A stretch of 64,000 bases of DNA from Moesziomyces globuligerus (Eukaryota > Basidiomycota > Ustilaginomycetes > Ustilaginales > Ustilaginaceae): the NCBI GenBank assembly GCA_030849465.1, contig JARVLF010000022.1, forward strand, positions 372,001 to 436,000, written 5' to 3'. Every line of letters begins with the position of its first letter. Position 1 is the stretch's first letter. The notes beneath the pieces were generated by a model, which made no database searches, was not told the DNA's origin, and saw only the letters and a program-made list of their open reading frames with translations. Made by a program: the position numbers and the translations under genes. Positions 12,659-22,054 of this stretch are shown one piece after another.

Positions 12659-12991
12659 TTAGTCGAAGAGACCGAAGCCCATGTCGTCGTCGGACTCCTC
12701 CTTCTCCTCCTCCTTCTTCTCCTCCTCTTTGGCAGCAGCCGCACCGCCGGCAGCGGGGGCACCGGCAGCAGCAGCAGGCGCGGCACCACCAGCAGGGACC
12801 GAGGCGAGCTTCTCCTGGCCCTCGGCGATGAGCGTGTTGATGTCCTTGCCGTTGAGCTCCTCGATGAGCTTGTCCAGACGCTCCTGCTCCGCCTCGACAC
12901 CGACGGTCTCGAGCAGAGCCTTGATGTCGGCGGCCGAGGGCGACTCCTTACCGCCGAGGGTGAGGAGGAGGTAGGCTGCGATGTGCTTCAT
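12659..12991 (-). CDS. RPP2: 60S acidic ribosomal protein P2
   Basis: P2 forms the ribosomal stalk with P1 and P0 and recruits elongation factors. The 110-residue product starts [20 protein letters not shown], has the P2-type dimerisation domain ([24 protein letters not shown] split by family-typical residues), an Ala/Gly hinge, and the acidic tail ending [11 protein letters not shown], which binds factors and antifungal ribosome toxins in the family generally. The N-terminus identifies it as P2 rather than P1. On the minus strand a CTTTCCCTTTCAG acceptor lies 12 bases before the ATG (AG ending at 13003), and a GTAAGT donor lies at 13540, so a 538-bp leader intron (13003-13540) is likely but not proven. 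Confidence 0.96.
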   Translation of the reverse strand: MKHIAAYLLLTLGGKESPSAADIKALLETVGVEAEQERLDKLIEELNGKDINTLIAEGQEKLASVPAGGAAPAAAAGAPAAGGAAAAKEEEKKEEEKEESDDDMGFGLFD

Positions 12992-14233
12992 TTTTGATGA
13001 GACTGAAAGGGAAAGGTGGGGTGTTGAGAGAAATAAAGTGCCGGCCGCAAATCCGCAAAGGGCTTTGATCCAAGAGGAAGACTTGTGGACTGTCGACACA
13101 TGATTTCCCGAAACAACAGCCAATGGTAAGCATGATATTCGCGTGCGTGCCAGATTTCGGTGCCATGCAGCCAACAGGGTAGACATCTCCAACGGCGAGA
13201 AAGAAGCAGCGGCAGCATATCCAGTCCAGAGAAAGGGTCGAGCCCGAGCCAGCAGATGGCGATGCGCCCTGTTGCCGTGGCACTCGCCTCGCCGACAGAG
13301 CGAGCCTGATAGCATCAGGGCGAGTGCAGCGCGCTAGAGTCCGTCTCGAAGCTGCTGATCCGTTCGTGGCTTGCTTTCCTCGCAGCGTGATTCTGGCCCG
13401 ACGAGATCACCATGGCATGCCTCATGCACATGGACGACAACGCATGTCGGACCCGCTCCCTGGCGATGGCGATGTAGCTAGTGCATGGTGTGGCGCTGTC
13501 GTGGATGCCTAGCCTGTGCTGATGTCGGCGAACAACTTACCAAGGTACTTGTAAGAAAGTGTCGTGGGAGGAAGGAAGGAGTGAGGCCGAACCCGATCTG
13601 GAACTCGACATGCAGCCGGCGCTGCACCGCCAACCCGGCAGCCAGCGCCCAACGCCGACAATGCCCATGGCCTGCCTGGCTGCCCGGCTGGCTGGCTGGG
13701 GAGATGCGACTCCAAGCCAGGCAGCTGAGCGAGCCTCGAGATGGACAGCGATTTTTGAGCGAGCTTCGGATCCGAGCCAGGCGATGAATTTCGATGCCCA
13801 AGAGGCGCGCAGTGGAAAGCGTGGGAACTTTTGTAGCTGCGCGTGCCAATTGGCGATTCTGACCGATGAGAGACACGCCTGCACAGCGCAGTGCTGGAAT
13901 TTGGCAGGGCATCTTTTCCAATCTTGGCCCTGGTGAGCAGCGGTACTTGTCTCAATCGACTTGAACCAGCCCAGTCGAGCGCTAGGCGGCACCAGGCTGC
14001 ATCGCTCGGCCACGGCCAAAGCAGCGCCAGCCCTTCGCCCTTTGCGTGCCTCGAGCGCGGCCGGAGCGGGCTCGAGTGAGAGGCCGACAGCGCGGCGGGG
14101 CTCGAGACCGCGTGCCTCGTCTCTCTGGAGCCCGACGAGGGAGCGAGGGAGCGAGGGAGCGAGGCGCCAGAGTCTTGCAAGTTGCGTCGCCGTCGTTCCA
14201 CCTTCTTCCTCCTCACCATCAAGATTGCCCAAC
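12992..14233. other. Divergent region between RPP2 and RPS15
   Basis: It carries the probable leader intron of RPP2 (13003-13540) and the promoters of two ribosomal protein genes. An 8-bp tandem repeat lies at 14134-14164 just upstream of RPS15. No other gene is visible on either strand. Confidence 0.55.
14134..14164. repeat. 8-bp tandem repeat (GAGCGAGG) near the RPS15 promoter
   Basis: Three perfect and one imperfect copy of GAGCGAGG end about 70 bases upstream of the RPS15 start codon. Confidence 0.8.
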
Positions 14234-15311
14234 ATGTAAGTAGCAACATGCTGCTCAAAGCGTACATGCTTCTGGATCTCGTCATCGCCTACGACACAGC
14301 ACGACACACCAACCGTCGCTCCACCACTCGCCCAAACACGCTACTCCACTCGCGCCACACTCCTCGACATACATGCCACGTCACCTTCACATGTCGATGA
14401 TGTATACCAATCCCTCACAAACGCACGACAGTGATGATCTTCTCGTGTACCGCAACGCCCATCGACTCATCAGCGCACCATGGCATCCTCTCGACCATCG
14501 GTAGTCGTCTCATGACGCATTCAGCTTTGCTTGTCGTGCAAGTAGGTGCAGTCCTAAGATTGGCGACCAAGGAACTCTACATCCCGACATTGCAGCCCAC
14601 GTAGGCTGGTCTAGCAGCATGCTTCTGTCTGCATCGCACCATGCCAACCGTGCCAAGCCAACAGCCACGATCGTCTTGATACTGCACCATCCGTGTACAC
14701 ATTCGCCTTCGGACCAGCCTCACATCCATCTCAGCAGCCTCCGCCATGACGAACCAAAAGCATGCTACGCCTTGACATCTGCGGCCTCTCCTCTGATGCC
14801 TCGGACGGTGAAACTGACCCTCCAGCGATCCCACTTTTGCACTCCGTTCCTCTCCATCAGGGATGACTACGACGCCGCCGCCGCTGCCGAGCTCAAGCGC
14901 AAGCGAACTTTCCGCAAGTTCACCTACCGTGGTATCGAGCTCGATGCTCTCCTCGACATGAACAACGAGGACTTCATGCAGGTCGTCCACGCCCGTGCCC
15001 GCAGAAAGTTCCAGCGCGGCCTCAAGCGCAAGCCCATGGGCCTCATCAAGCGCCTCCGCAAGGCCAAGGCCGAGGCCCTCCCCAACGAGAAGCCCGCCAC
15101 GGTCAAGACCCACCTGCGTGACATGATCATCGTCCCCGAGATGATTGGCTCCATGATCGGCATCTACACCGGCCGCTTCTTTGTCAACACCGAGATCAAG
15201 CCCGAGATGGTCGGTCACTACCTTGGCGAGTTCGCCATGACCTACATCCCCACCCGCCACGGCGCCAAGGGTAAGGGTGCCACCGTCGACCGTTTCCTCC
15301 CCATCCGATAA
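14234..15311 (+). CDS. RPS15: 40S ribosomal protein S15 (uS19), start codon split by an intron
   Basis: uS19 sits on the head of the small subunit near the decoding site. The first exon contributes only the two bases AT of the start codon (14234-14235). A 625-bp intron (14236-14860, GTAAGT...CATCAG) follows, and exon 2 (14861-15311) begins with G, giving ATG GAT GAC TAC. The 150-residue product reads [18 protein letters not shown] and then the family core ([61 protein letters not shown]). Length agrees with the animal protein of about 145. No other ATG gives a sensible N-terminus: upstream in-frame methionines lie in the intron sequence. In unspliced RNA the same site reads ATG TAA. No snoRNA was recognised in the intron. 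Confidence 0.95.
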
Positions 15312-16119
15312 ACGCATCGCGATGTCAAAAAGGTTTCGGTTTTTTCTCTCGGTTCTGCACTCCCCCTTGTTCCACGCTCCTGGTTGCCTTGCCGTTGATG
15401 TGCGGAATGGGTGCTCCTCTGCCGCGCTCAATGTGCTTGGCTCGCACTCGTCGCTTTGCGGCGTAGTTGCGAACGGCGGAGTCACACTGTACACGTGTCT
15501 CCCTCGCCCTCCCCCATGTACTCCTAGCCCTTCATCGAGCTCTCGTGGGCAGCTCAACCACCCTCCCTCCTCCACCCCAAAAACGAATCTCCAAAATTCA
15601 CGAGCATAGCATCCTCCTTCCCCCCGGTGTGTGTTGTGCGCATGAGGCTGATGGCGAGTTGAGAGCGTTGATGGGAGGAGGTGAGTGCTGGATACGGTGT
15701 TACCCTTGAGCAAGAGCCTCCTTGAGCACATGTTGGCATGCCAAAGTCGCGAACGTCTCGTCGCTCGCGAGCAGTTGCATCTCGAACAATGTTCAACAAG
15801 CTTTGGCCCTCATCTCTGGTAGACTCGACCTTTCCTGCCCGCTCCCATCTCCACTTTGAACGTCGGATCGAGACAAAAAAAGACACAAAAGACCAGATGG
15901 GGAAGATGAGGAGGATGGGGTGATGTTACAACACGGCGCGGGGAATGGCGTCGATGGTATTGCAAAGAATGCCTACGTGTGCGCAGATGGCTCGTCTTTC
16001 GCAATGACGAACCTCATCGCCTCGCAACTTTTGAGGGGGAATGAAAAAAAGGGGGGGGGGGAGGAACAACATGCAAAAAGAAGGGAGAGAGACAAAAAAC
16101 CGACGAGTGCCGAACCATC
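15312..16119. other. Intergenic between convergent RPS15 and RPL5
   Basis: Shared 3' flanks with low-complexity pyrimidine and purine stretches, including an 11-G run at 16051-16061 preceded by seven A. No gene is visible. Confidence 0.6.
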
Positions 16120-17316
16120 TTAGAGGTCGGCGCCAGCCTTGAAGGCGGCGATCTTGTCTGCGATCTTGGCCTTGCGCTGCTCGTAGGTGAGCTTGGTGGC
16201 CTTGAACTTCTTGGACTCGGCGGCCCAGTCCTTGGACTTGTCGGAAGCCTTGAACTCGGGGTCCTCGCGGATCTTCTCGAAAGCCTCGGTCCACATGTCC
16301 TCGAGGTCCTCGGAACCAATCTCCTGCTCGAGAGCGGTGGAGAACTGCTTCTTGAAGCGCTCGTCGTCCTCCTCCTCGAGCGACTCCATGTACTCGGCAA
16401 CGTGACCGCCGTAGATGTACGAGCGGAGCAGCTCAGCATCCAGCTCCTTGGCCTCGGGGTCGAAACCGGGGAAGCGCTTCTCCGAGTGCGGCACAAAGAT
16501 ACCACCGTCCGAAGCACCCTTGAGGGCACCAAAGACACGCGAACCAGTCGAGGTACGCTTCAGACCAACGTCGAGGAAGCACTTGAACGGACGCGGCTCG
16601 TCATCGCCCAGCGGCTCGACCTCGGCCATCTCACCATCGGGCTCGGTGACACCCTCGTACTTGTCGGCAAGGCCGAGGATGGTGAGCGCACGACGGGCGA
16701 CGAGGAGACCGGTGGCGTAGGCAGCGGTCCAGTTGGCGAGACCGGTCTTGACACCGTAGCGGGGGAGCTCCTTGGACGAGGCCTGGGTGAGGACGTAGTC
16801 GCCGTTGATCTTGGCGTGCACGATCTGGCAGGTGACGTAGCGGTTCGAGAAGCGCACCACGAGGCGGTACTTGGGAGCGTTGTACTTGTTCTTGGCCTGC
16901 GAGACCAGACGCTTGCGCGCGTAGTAGTCGGTACGGCCCTCGCGACGACGGCGGTACTTGACCTGGTATCGCGAAAAGTAGGCGGACGACTTGACAGTCT
17001 TGACGAAAGGCTGTAGATGGCGGCGTGCAACGTCGGAGGATGTGGGTGATGTGTGGTGTAAGTACCTTCTGTCCTGCTTCGGCGATGCCGTTTTGCGAAC
17101 GCGACGTCACGTCATGTCGGCGGCAACATCATCGATGGGATGGCCGGCATAGCGGTATGGCTGCCTCGTCATGCTCCTGCCGTGCCGTCCAGGTAGTGTG
17201 TGTCCAGAACGTCGACGCGCGTATCGTGACCCCACCGAGATGCTGCTGCTCGTGTCCAGACGTTGTCCAGACGTTGTCCAGACGTTGTCCAGACGTGGAT
17301 AGGTCGTACTCACCAT
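16120..17316 (-). CDS. RPL5: 60S ribosomal protein L5 (uL18), first exon is only the ATG
   Basis: uL18 binds 5S rRNA and carries it with uL5 into the large subunit. Exon 1 is the single codon ATG at 17314-17316, directly followed by GTGAGT; the 303-bp intron (17011-17313) ends CTACAG, and exon 2 (16120-17010) begins CCT TTC GTC AAG. The product is 297 residues, MPFVKTVKSSAYFSRYQ..., the same length as the human protein. Family landmarks are RRRREGRTDYYARKRL, KYNAPKYRLVVRF, LPRYGVKTGL, ARRALTILGL, RVFGALKGASDGG, PHSEKRFPGF and the lysine-rich C-terminus. The intron carries 11-bp tandem repeats close to its donor. The start is secure because the MPFVKTVKSSAY N-terminus is only obtained by this splice. 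Confidence 0.96.
17252..17297. repeat. 11-bp tandem repeat in the RPL5 intron
   Basis: Three perfect copies of GTTGTCCAGAC (17262-17294) and one imperfect copy lie within the first 60 bases of the RPL5 intron, just after its donor on the minus strand. Confidence 0.9.
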
Positions 17317-18589
17317 CTTGGAATCTTGAGGCTGATGCTTCAGGCTTGGTGTTCAGGAAGAGAGATGGCGTCGACGAGCCCGAGTATGCACCCGGGCTGC
17401 GCTGCTCTCGCTCACTGCTACCTCACCCAGTCAGCCTCGAGGCGCCCTCTGCCTAGACAAGGGAGCCAGACTCTCGAGGGTCGCAGGTTTCAATTCTAAC
17501 ATTGGCTTCCAAGCCTCGCCCAATGCTTCTCAGGCGCCGCAGCCGCTTTCTTGCTCAGCGCAGCCCATGCCGCCATGTCGAGGCGTCAACCTGAAAAAGC
17601 TTCGCAAGAGACCTCGAATTTTGCGGCACCGAGAAGCTCGGCCGAGCTTCGCAGAATATCGCAATCCTCAGAAATCTGGGCGCAAGGGCAGTGTGGCAGT
17701 CACGTGAAAAAGCATCTGGGCCTGCACACCAGCTCGAGCGACCGCGAAGAAGACTGGCGCTGCTGTGCTCGGCTCGAGCCGATGTTGGTGAGACGAGTCC
17801 GTCTGCCAGTCACGACTGCGGGCGCCACGCCTGCCTCGGCTTGGCAAGGCGACTTGGCAAGGCGGAGGCCAGCCTGAAAAATTGCGAATCTCATGTTAGC
17901 TGGCCGGTTGGCGCCTGGCTGGCTCCAGCTAATGAGCGTGAGGCCTGCTACGAGTTGCTCGTCGTCGCTGCCCTTCCTTCTCGACACCCTACGACTTCGT
18001 CATCAAGAATCATTCAAGGTAAGGCGCTACACCTCGTCATCCACCTCAGTCCGACACAGAACCAACCACGAACGCAGCCACACACAGCCAGCCTCGACAC
18101 ACGCCAGCATTCCAACCCCGGCCGCCATCATCGTTCGAAACTTGAGCAAGATGTAAGGAATACACGCACGCCAGCCGAAAGCATCATGACGGCGGAGGCA
18201 TCCTCGACACATACGAATCCATGCAGTCTACGCACGGCGAAACCACGTCACCTACATCATCAGCATACTCGTCCATTTCAGGGTCAGCACGATTCGCGGC
18301 CGCGACATTTCGACACTTGGCTCGCTGCGTTCTGGGACGTTTAGTACCCTCGTCTTCTGCTCATCGCTCGAGTTGTAGTAGTGTGGCGATCAGTGTACGC
18401 TGATCGTCGCGCGAACCGCTCGCGGATGCGGCAGCGGCGAGGCGTCGACCTTTTGAGTCCCTTTTCACGATTGCTTGAAAGCTCGTGCTGACCGTGCTCA
18501 CGCATCCCTTCTGCCCTTTTACCCTCTTTCCGACCCGTTTCTCCGTCCTCCGCACCAACCTTGAAACGTTCCTGCGCGACAACCTACAG
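17317..18589. other. Divergent promoter of RPL5 and RPL15, with RPL15 leader intron
   Basis: No protein gene is visible. The right half probably holds the untranslated first exon of RPL15, ending ...GCAAGAT, and a 437-bp leader intron (18153-18589) from GTAAGG to CTACAG that abuts the RPL15 start codon. The donor reads ATGTAAGG, so unspliced RNA has a start codon followed at once by a stop. Confidence 0.5.
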
Positions 18590-19659
18590 ATGGGTGCCTA
18601 CAAATACGTCGAGGAGCTCTACAAGAAGAAGCAGAGCGATGTTCTGCGATTCCTTCTCCGAGTTCGGTTAGTATCCGCCCAATCTGCTCCAACCATAGCC
18701 GCTTCGCCCGCCTCCTACATCGATCGTCGTCGCACGTGCCGTCGTCAGTCGCAGACGACATTCATCGCAACCGCCATCTTTGGTACAGCGGCGTGAACAA
18801 GTCCAGGACAGGATGGCACTCGGCATCGATCTTCGACACGGTCCTGTTCTTGGGACGCCAAGTGTCCTTCATGGCACGCTGGCCCCCAAGCTCACGGTCT
18901 GCGTTCTTGGTCGTTGTCATTGCGTCTGTCCGTCTCGCACTCGTGCTCGTCCCTTGTGCCAACGCCTCAGTGTTGCGTGACTGTCACCTTGCTGCCGGGC
19001 ATTGGTGTCTCACGATGGTGCGCTCTGCCACGATCGATGTAGTGACGCTGGAGGAGCGCATGCACCACCGACCGATGTCCAAACATACTGACCCGTCCGA
19101 CTCTGTCTCGAACACCAACAGATGCTGGGAGTACCGCCAGCTCAACGTGATCCACCGTGCTTCGCGTCCCTCGCGCCTTGACAAGGCGCACCGTCTTGGC
19201 TACAAGGCCAAGCAGGGCTACGTTGTGTACCGCATCCGCGTCCGCCGCGGTAACCGCAAGAAGCCCGTGCCCAAGGGTGCCACGTACGGCAAGCCGGTGC
19301 GCCAGGGTGTCAACCACCTCAAGTACCAGCGTTCGCTGCGTGCCACTGCCGAGGAGCGTGTCGGCCGCAAGTGCTCGAACCTGCGTATCCTCAACTCGTA
19401 CTGGATCAACCAGGACGGTGTGTACAAGTACTTTGAGGTGATCGCCGTCGACCCTCAGCACAAGGCCATTCGTCGCGACCCTCGCATCAACTGGATCGCC
19501 AAGGCCGTCCACAAGCGCCGCGAGTGCCGTGGCCTCACCGCTACGGGCAAGAAGTCGCGTGGCCAGGGCAAGGGCCACCGCTACAACAAGACCCAGGGCG
19601 GCGGAAAGAACTCGACCATCCGCAAGCGCGACACGCTCCAGCTCCGCCGATACCGTTAA
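18590..19659 (+). CDS. RPL15: 60S ribosomal protein L15 (eL15)
   Basis: eL15 is a core large-subunit protein near the exit side of the ribosome. Exons 18590-18666 and 19122-19659 give 204 residues, exactly the usual eukaryotic length; the 455-bp intron (18667-19121, GTTAGT...CAACAG) splits an Arg codon. The product begins [20 protein letters not shown] and continues with [48 protein letters not shown], and ends DTLQLRRYR. The ATG is immediately preceded by a pyrimidine-containing CTACAG, which fits a leader intron ending exactly at the start codon. The start itself is fixed by the highly conserved N-terminus. Confidence 0.97.
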
Positions 19660-20024
19660 AGCAGCTTCTTCCGCCCCCGTCCGCGTCCTGCGTGCGCGGG
19701 CGAAGGCTGCTCCTTTGTCATCGCTGGTTCCTCCCCGTCTCTCTCTCTCTCTTGCATCTTTCCCATCCCTCTCAAGGTGGGGGCGCGACGCCGTTGTCCG
19801 TCCCACATCTTTCCCACATCTCGTGTGTATTTTTCATCATCCCCAGGGTCTGTTCTGGCAGTTCCTTGGACCCCAACACCCCCCCCAAAAAATTCCACTC
19901 CTCTGGCTCTCAAGAGATTTTACCAACACCTCTCGCTGCGTGGCCGTTGACTGTGTAGTGTTGCCATGGCGAAGCTGAATTCGGCAAGGGGGGAGGGGGT
20001 AAGATGCATTGTTTGAATTGTGGG
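19660..20024. other. Intergenic between convergent RPL15 and the TPP1/Est3-like gene
   Basis: Shared 3' flank with pyrimidine-rich stretches. No gene or repeat of note. Confidence 0.6.
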
Positions 20025-21439
20025 TTAGTCGATGATTTTAGCCATGCTGGATGGTGCAGGGCAAAAAGGTAAGGTGGTCAGGTCGAGGTGGAAACGAACA
20101 GATCAAGGAGCGGGGTTTTGGGGGGGGGGGGGGGGGTGACTTACAGGGCGGCGATGGCGGGGGGAAGTTTTCGTTTGCGGCGCGAGGAGGTGGAGGAAGT
20201 TGAACGTTGGGTGGATGTGGGGGGTGGTGATTCGATCTTTGCGGGTGCAAGGTTGGGTGGTTTGTCGGGTCGACTAGGCTGGCTAGGTGCGGGTTGCGCG
20301 TGGGTGCGGCGTTGGCGTTTGACACGACGACGATCACGCTCGTAGTCCGAGAGTCCCGACTCGTCCGGATCGCTGCCACTCTGCGTCTGCATCTGCGTCT
20401 GCGTCTGCGGTTGTTGGGTTGGGCTCGACGTGCTCTGTTGCGTTGATTGTTTCGCCTTGTCTGGTTGGCATTGCAGTGGCTGCGGTTGCTCTGGCTGTTG
20501 GAGGGGTTGCCAGGTGGATGGGACGTCGAGTTCAACATCGACGCTCACGTCGAGGTCAAAGTCCTTCCACATGGCAGCGGTTGATGCGTCCGGGGTCACA
20601 TCCGTCGACTGAGTATCCTTCCACCCCAAACTCGCCACCACGGTCGGCGCATTCTGCGAAGACCCAGGCACCAACATGGCCCGTCGTCGCTGTCCAGGTG
20701 TCGGTAACGCGGCCTCGGTGATCTTGGCGCTGGCCTGGTGCGTCTGGCTTGATTGTGGCTGGTGCGTGATGCGATCGCGTCGGTTTCGGTGTTCGAGTCG
20801 AGCTCTACGGAGCAGACACTTGTATCTGATCCAACGTCTGATCCATGTCCTCATCGCCTCTGCCCTGCGCTCCTCTCCGGGCGGAACAGCGTTGGTGCTA
20901 CTGACCAACTTGACGCCTCCGAACCACACGGGTTCGCAGAGGCTCGACACCACCTCGAAGCCGCGCACGTCGAGGATCATCGCATACTGTCCAGCCCGAT
21001 ACGGCAATCCACTCCCTCCACTCCCTCCACTCTGTCCACTCTGTCCACTCGGTCCTGTCGGTTCGTTCGGTCCTGGCGCTCGGGGGATGGGGTTGGGTGG
21101 GGCGTGGATCTGGACGCGCGCGATGGTGAGTTTGACATGCGTCAGCGTCAGCAGCGCACCCTTGAGCGCGGTCAAGGTGAGCGGATGTTCGGCCTGGAAG
21201 CGATCGACCTGGGAGCGCGCAAAGCGCGCAGCAATGCAGTGCGTACGATCGCCCACCAGCGCCCATACGTCGCTGCCCCTCGACGGCGCCTCGACGGATC
21301 GAAACGTCATGAAGCGCAACACCTGCACCCGATTGCCCGCCACGATGGGCAGATCGCCCAAGTCGTACCCTCCCTCCAGCGCATCGCATGCCCCACTGGC
21401 ACAGTGCGAGAACAACCAGCTCTTGACACTCGAACTCAT
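20025..21439 (-). CDS. TPP1/Est3-like OB-fold protein, candidate telomere factor
   Basis: I propose a member of the TPP1 (ACD, Tpz1)/Est3 family, which bridges shelterin or telomerase at chromosome ends. Two exons (20145-21439 and 20025-20046) joined over a 98-bp intron give 438 residues ending ALMAKIID; the lengths stay in frame. Residues 1-190 resemble the family's single OB fold: an early Trp (SVKSWLF, Trp8), a first strand pair NRVQVLRFMTF, the typical VGDRTHCIAARF strand followed by a helix (VDRFQAEHP), then LKGALLTLTHVKL, and after a Gly/Ser/Pro-rich insertion (about 122-142) YAMILDVRGFEVV. The rest is Gln/Ser/Pro-rich and ends in basic clusters (RRRVKRQRR, RRKRK) suited to nuclear import. 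The match was judged by eye against family patterns, so it needs a profile search; a generic OB-fold protein is the alternative. The intron holds a 17-C tract (sense strand) right after its donor. Confidence 0.6.
20120..20136. repeat. 17-G tract (17 C in sense) inside an intron
   Basis: It lies eight bases after the donor GT start on the minus strand, in the intron of the TPP1/Est3-like gene. Confidence 0.85.
21008..21050. repeat. 9-bp coding minisatellite in the TPP1/Est3-like gene
   Basis: Imperfect copies of CCACTCCCT and CCACTCTGT encode a Gly/Ser/Gln/Pro-rich linker (GPSGQSGQSGGSGGSG) in the middle of the proposed OB fold. Confidence 0.8.
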
Positions 21440-21775
21440 CCCCCCAAGGCCCAAGATGGTAGATGGTGTGGCGTGGAAAACATCCCGTCCGCACCGTGAC
21501 AGACCAACACATTTACACGACGCGTCGCTCAAAGCTTGAATCTCCACTTGCCCCACCCGCACCCTTTTCCGCCCCAACTCTCCTCCCCGGCCATGAAACA
21601 ACCACCTTTGTTCAACCTCTCATTCTCCTCGTAACAACAAAGTCAACACACATTGCAGCTCCAGGTTATGTGTGCAACCATGTCTGCGCTCTGCATGCTT
21701 GACGAGTGAGCGAGTCCGAAGCGTAATTATTGCTTGGGAGCAGGAACAGCGGTAATCTACAAAAAAAGAAAAATC
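21440..21775. other. Upstream flank of the TPP1/Est3-like gene, tRNA terminator
   Basis: No protein gene. The right end (21761-21774) is A-rich on the plus strand, which is the T-run terminator of the adjacent minus-strand tRNA. Confidence 0.55.
21761..21774 (-). terminator. Pol III T-run terminator of tRNA-Arg
   Basis: Directly after the tRNA 3' end the minus strand reads ATTTTTCTTTTTTT, the standard RNA polymerase III stop signal. Confidence 0.85.
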
Positions 21776-21877
21776 AGCGCCCTGTGGGGGTCGAACCCAC
21801 GACCTCGTCTTGAATCCAACAAGTTCCGAAAAACACACGTGTAGGAGAGACACGCGCTACCACTACGCCAAGAGCGC
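21776..21877 (-). tRNA. tRNA-Arg (anticodon CCU) with a 30-bp intron
   Basis: Read on the minus strand, GCGCTCT pairs with AGGGCGC as the acceptor stem. GCGT/GCGC forms the D stem around AGTGGTA, TGTCT/AGACG the anticodon stem, and GTGGG/CCCAC the T stem around TTCGACC, with a 5-base variable loop (AGGTC) and discriminator T. The loop reads CTCCTA, then a 30-bp intron (21812-21841) after position 37, then A, so the mature loop is CTCCTAA, the same as in yeast tRNA-Arg(CCU). The intron position is the canonical one for nuclear tRNAs. The D arm (GCGTAGTGGTAGCGC) also fits an internal A box. A pol III T-run follows immediately. Confidence 0.93.
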
Positions 21878-22054
21878 TCAAACATGAAACGCGGGGTCGG
21901 CTGTGTGTATATTAACCCTTTTCACTTAGCGGCCATTCCGCTGCAACCGCTGTGGCGGACACCTTCAGGCTTCACGACAAGGATCCAGGGTTCAGAAAGC
22001 TCTATCAATCAACGAGGCTGGCTACAACGCAAGAATGAGCGGGAAAGCCTATTG

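Noticed and set aside
14425..14530. Box C-like GTGATGA in the RPS15 intron, possible snoRNA
   Set aside because: No CTGA box D at the right distance and no flanking stem, so a C/D snoRNA cannot be supported.
17107..17316. Continuation of the RPL5 ATG as a 69-codon frame
   Set aside because: It reads into the intron and its repeats; only splicing at GTGAGT gives the RPL5 protein.
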